From Deltaproteobacteria bacterium (GTDB lineage Bacteria > Bdellovibrionota_C > UBA2361 > OMII01), in assembly GCA_947488865.1 (NCBI GenBank), contig CANLCB010000007.1:1-43880 (forward strand): a stretch of 43,880 nt of DNA, read 5' to 3'. Positions 41,791 through 43,880 of the stretch are shown piece by piece. The translations under genes were made by a program, and so were the position numbers. Below the pieces are notes generated by a model, which worked only from the letters and a program-made list of their open reading frames with translations, made no database searches and was not told the origin of the DNA. How positions within the stretch are numbered: position 1 is the stretch's first letter; the number at the start of each line of letters is the position of its first letter.

Positions 41791-42759
41791 ATGGAACACC
41801 TCACCACTCAATCACCAGGAGAGATCTTTCAACGAATCAAGAGCGAGCTGCACCGAGAGATTATCGGACAAGACAAGCTCCTTGACCGGCTCTTGGTCGC
41901 CCTTCTAGCGGATGGCCACATCCTTCTTGAAGGAGTGCCCGGACTTGCGAAGACCAGGACCCTCATGGCGCTGACCAAGGTGCTCGACGCCAAGATGAGC
42001 AGAATTCAGTTCACCCCCGACATCCTCCCTTCCGACGTGGTCGGTACGGAAGTGTACCGCCCGCAAAGCGGCGACTTCGTCATCAGAAAAGGTCCCGTTT
42101 TCACAAACCTCCTGCTTGCCGACGAGATCAACCGAGCGCCAGCCAAGGTTCAATCCGCTCTCTTACAAGCGATGCAAGAGCGGGAAGTAACGATTGGAGA
42201 AGAAACCTTCCGACTTCCCGAACCATTCCTGGTGCTGGCGACACAGAATCCACTCGAACAGGAAGGGACATACGCGCTCCCTGAAGCGCAAGTAGACCGA
42301 TTTCTCATGAAGGTGAACGTCGGCTATCCCTCGTTCGATGAAGAGGTCGCGATTATTGACCTAGCCTCTGGCAAGCAATCGGCCCCTACCCCCCTCACAA
42401 AGGTTCTTCCCATCTCCGACCTGGCCTCGCTACGCGCCCAGTGCGAACAACTGTACGTAGACCCAAAGATCGATCGCTACATCGTGTCACTCGTTCACGC
42501 CACCCGAAGCTCGGACGCGTACGGCCTAAAAGGAATGATCGAATGGGGAGCGTCTCCTCGAGCCAGCATCGCGCTTCGAGTATGCGCTCGGGCGCTCGCC
42601 TTCATCAAAGGAAAACAGTTCGTCACACCTGACGATGTGAAGGAGATAGCCCCGGACGTCCTTCGTCACCGAGTACTCGTTACCTTCGAGGCGGAGGCTC
42701 GCGGAGTGGACAGCGATGAAATCATCCGAGTGCTACTCTCAAGCGTAACGGTTCCTTAA
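41791..42759 (+). CDS. MoxR-family AAA+ ATPase
   Basis: This AAA+ chaperone works with von Willebrand factor A or DUF58 proteins in maturation or insertion of partner proteins. Walker A is GVPGLAKTRTLMAL (about 49-62), with FTPDILPSDVVGTEVY, Walker B LLLADEINRAPAKVQSALLQAM, sensor ATQNPLEQEGTYALPEAQVDRFLMKV, and the lid region with WGASPRASIAL, all of which are signatures of the MoxR/RavA branch. Length is 322. The DUF58 gene follows after 29 bases and a short membrane protein gene after that, the standard MoxR operon order. The target protein is not known. Confidence 0.95.
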   Translation: MEHLTTQSPGEIFQRIKSELHREIIGQDKLLDRLLVALLADGHILLEGVPGLAKTRTLMALTKVLDAKMSRIQFTPDILPSDVVGTEVYRPQSGDFVIRKGPVFTNLLLADEINRAPAKVQSALLQAMQEREVTIGEETFRLPEPFLVLATQNPLEQEGTYALPEAQVDRFLMKVNVGYPSFDEEVAIIDLASGKQSAPTPLTKVLPISDLASLRAQCEQLYVDPKIDRYIVSLVHATRSSDAYGLKGMIEWGASPRASIALRVCARALAFIKGKQFVTPDDVKEIAPDVLRHRVLVTFEAEARGVDSDEIIRVLLSSVTVP

Positions 42760-42788
42760 TCGTTGTACGGTACCAATTAAGCGCGACG

Positions 42789-43673
42789 ATGCTCACAGCT
42801 CCACGGTTCACACTCAATCGGTCATCTGAAGTCAGGCGAATACAGCTTCGTTCCAAACGTCTGGTCACCGGAGACCTCATGGGGCAGTACCGCTCAGCCT
42901 TCCGAGGAACCGGGCTGGTGTTTACGGATATTCGCGAATATCAGCCAGGAGACGACGTCAAACACATTCACTGGAAAGCCTCCGCGAGAACCGGCAAGGT
43001 TTTTGTGAAGTCCTACGAAGAAGATCGTCAACTTCGAGTGCTTCTCGCCATCGACGCAAGCGCCTCGATGCGAGCCCTCAACGAACAAGGGGCCTTTTCT
43101 CGAGCGATGGAATTCACGTCACTGATCGGAGCCCTCACTCAAGCTGGCAACGACCTGTTTGGACTCTCGCTCTTTGCCGACAAGCCTCTAACCTACCTTC
43201 CTCCAAAATCAGGCGCTAAGCGTATCCAGCAGATCATCTCAGCCCTCATGAGCGCCGAGCCTTCCAATCCAGGAACCGATATGGCGGCGGGACTCCGAAA
43301 CGTCTCACTTCTTAATCGCAAGCCAAGTATCATCTTCGTGCTCTCTGATTTCTTCTCGAACGAGTTCCGAGACGAACTTAGAACTTTGTGCTCGATTCAC
43401 GATGTCATACTCGTGCAAATCGAATCGGCCCTTGAGAAGATCGAAAACTGCGGACTCGTGAGCTTCTTTGACGCTGAGAGCGGCCAACGGGTCGTCGTGG
43501 ATACCGCAAACCGCGCGGTGAGACAGGCGTGGGACGCCCAGCTCCAAAAACGCCGAACCGAACTTCACGATCTCGCCCAGCGCTCTGGCGCGGACCACAT
43601 CGTTCTTACAGACAATCCGATTCGCCCCCTCTTAACGCTCATGCGCGAACGCGCTCGGAGGATCTCTCGTTAA
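42789..43673 (+). CDS. DUF58 domain protein (MoxR partner)
   Basis: This 294-residue protein has the DUF58 signature: TGDLMGQYRSAFRGTGLVFTDIREYQPGDD, HIHWKASARTGKVFVKSYEEDR, and a von Willebrand-A-like domain with LLAIDASASMRA as the metal-site motif (D-x-S-x-S), then FVLSDFFSNEF. There is no membrane segment. DUF58 proteins are encoded next to MoxR ATPases and are thought to act with them on the envelope. Start ATG 42789 lacks a clear ribosome binding site. The next gene begins one base after its stop. Confidence 0.93.
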   Translation: MLTAPRFTLNRSSEVRRIQLRSKRLVTGDLMGQYRSAFRGTGLVFTDIREYQPGDDVKHIHWKASARTGKVFVKSYEEDRQLRVLLAIDASASMRALNEQGAFSRAMEFTSLIGALTQAGNDLFGLSLFADKPLTYLPPKSGAKRIQQIISALMSAEPSNPGTDMAAGLRNVSLLNRKPSIIFVLSDFFSNEFRDELRTLCSIHDVILVQIESALEKIENCGLVSFFDAESGQRVVVDTANRAVRQAWDAQLQKRRTELHDLAQRSGADHIVLTDNPIRPLLTLMRERARRISR

Positions 43674-43674
43674 G

Positions 43675-43880
43675 ATGAATACTCCCGCGCCAACACCATA
43701 CGACATAACCGAGATTCCTCGCTTTGCGTGGGAGCCAGGCCCGGTTCAGTGGGCGGCGCTGGCGATTCTTATCGGCATGGCGGCTTTCGCGCTTCTTCGC
43801 CCCCCTAAAGGGCGCAACCTTAAGAGCGAACAGATGATCGATTCACTTTTCGCGGACCTCCTCTCCGCGAGCAAAGCAAC
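43675..43880 (+). CDS. Partial membrane protein of the MoxR operon, DUF4381-like
   Basis: This ORF starts one base after the DUF58 stop and runs off the window edge; 68 full codons are visible. The N-terminus (MNTPAPTPYDITEIPRFAW) is followed by one membrane segment (about 24-40, WAALAILIGMAAFALL) and a basic-polar segment. Position, single early helix and the P-x-x-P-x-x-W-style start resemble the DUF4381-type small protein that usually follows DUF58 genes. The remainder is outside the window. Confidence 0.7.
   Translation, partial: MNTPAPTPYDITEIPRFAWEPGPVQWAALAILIGMAAFALLRPPKGRNLKSEQMIDSLFADLLSASKA

Noticed and set aside
1-43880. CRISPR arrays, insertion sequences, rRNA genes, prophage modules
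   Set aside because: No regularly spaced exact repeats, transposase or integrase motifs, rRNA signatures or phage structural genes were seen.

Overview
The window is a dense bacterial chromosome segment of balanced to slightly high GC. It most resembles the deltaproteobacterial grade (Desulfobacterota, Myxococcota, Bdellovibrionota, SAR324 and relatives). The best clue is the minus-strand order tilS-ftsH-cdaA-cdaR-glmM-nnr-tsaE-lysC, which I recall from Geobacter-like and related genomes, where folP, pdxJ and acpS are usually interleaved; those three are absent here. The lineage is an inference from gene order and protein style, not from a marker search.

Region 1 (1-14259) is an envelope or exopolysaccharide locus of the Wzx/Wzy type. 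It holds a secreted pectate-lyase-like beta-helix protein, a UDP-glucuronate-4-epimerase-like enzyme, a Wza/GumB-like export lipoprotein, a Wzc/GumC-like co-polymerase with a BY-kinase domain, a phosphoglycosyl transferase that would start the lipid-linked repeat unit, two GT4 glycosyltransferases, a Wzx-like flippase, a Wzy/WaaL-like polymerase or ligase, and two tandem paralogous NAD-dependent epimerases. Strand alternates often, so this is several short transcription units. Together they could assemble a uronic-acid-containing polymer on undecaprenyl phosphate, flip it, polymerise it and export it.

Region 2 (14260-26400) is mostly housekeeping. It has a tRNA-Arg(TCG), a three-domain lipid-metabolism fusion (PlsC acyltransferase, acyl carrier protein, acyl-AMP ligase), guaA with two unrecognised downstream genes, an unknown secreted protein, rnc-der, and a cysteine desulfurase-mnmA pair that forms a sulfur-relay unit for tRNA thiolation.

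Region 3 (26394-30756) is accessory. It holds a 90-residue orphan, a membrane-anchored helix-hairpin-helix (ComEA-like) protein, another GT4 glycosyltransferase, and then the most unusual element in the window: a 16-codon ORF (MMFKYSVHHHHFHHRA) with six His codons, followed by a U-rich tract and a two-gene unit of an unrecognised 347-residue protein and an S66 peptidase (LD-carboxypeptidase/MccF family). It looks like a histidine-sensing attenuator or a small peptide-based cassette, and no histidine biosynthesis gene is visible.

Region 4 (30776-40455, minus strand) is the tightly packed unit tilS, ftsH, cdaA, cdaR, glmM, nnr, tsaE, lysC. It links tRNA lysidine modification, membrane proteolysis, c-di-AMP synthesis, amino-sugar supply for the wall, NAD(P)HX repair, t6A tRNA modification and aspartate-family amino acid synthesis. 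Region 5 (40522-43880) has a doxX-hsp20 pair and the start of a MoxR-DUF58 operon cut by the window edge.

Three intergenic spacers carry related degenerate hexamer-periodic repeats (CGTNNA-type), and the spacer upstream of ftsH has two mutually exclusive inverted repeats. I saw no insertion sequence, CRISPR array, rRNA gene or phage module.
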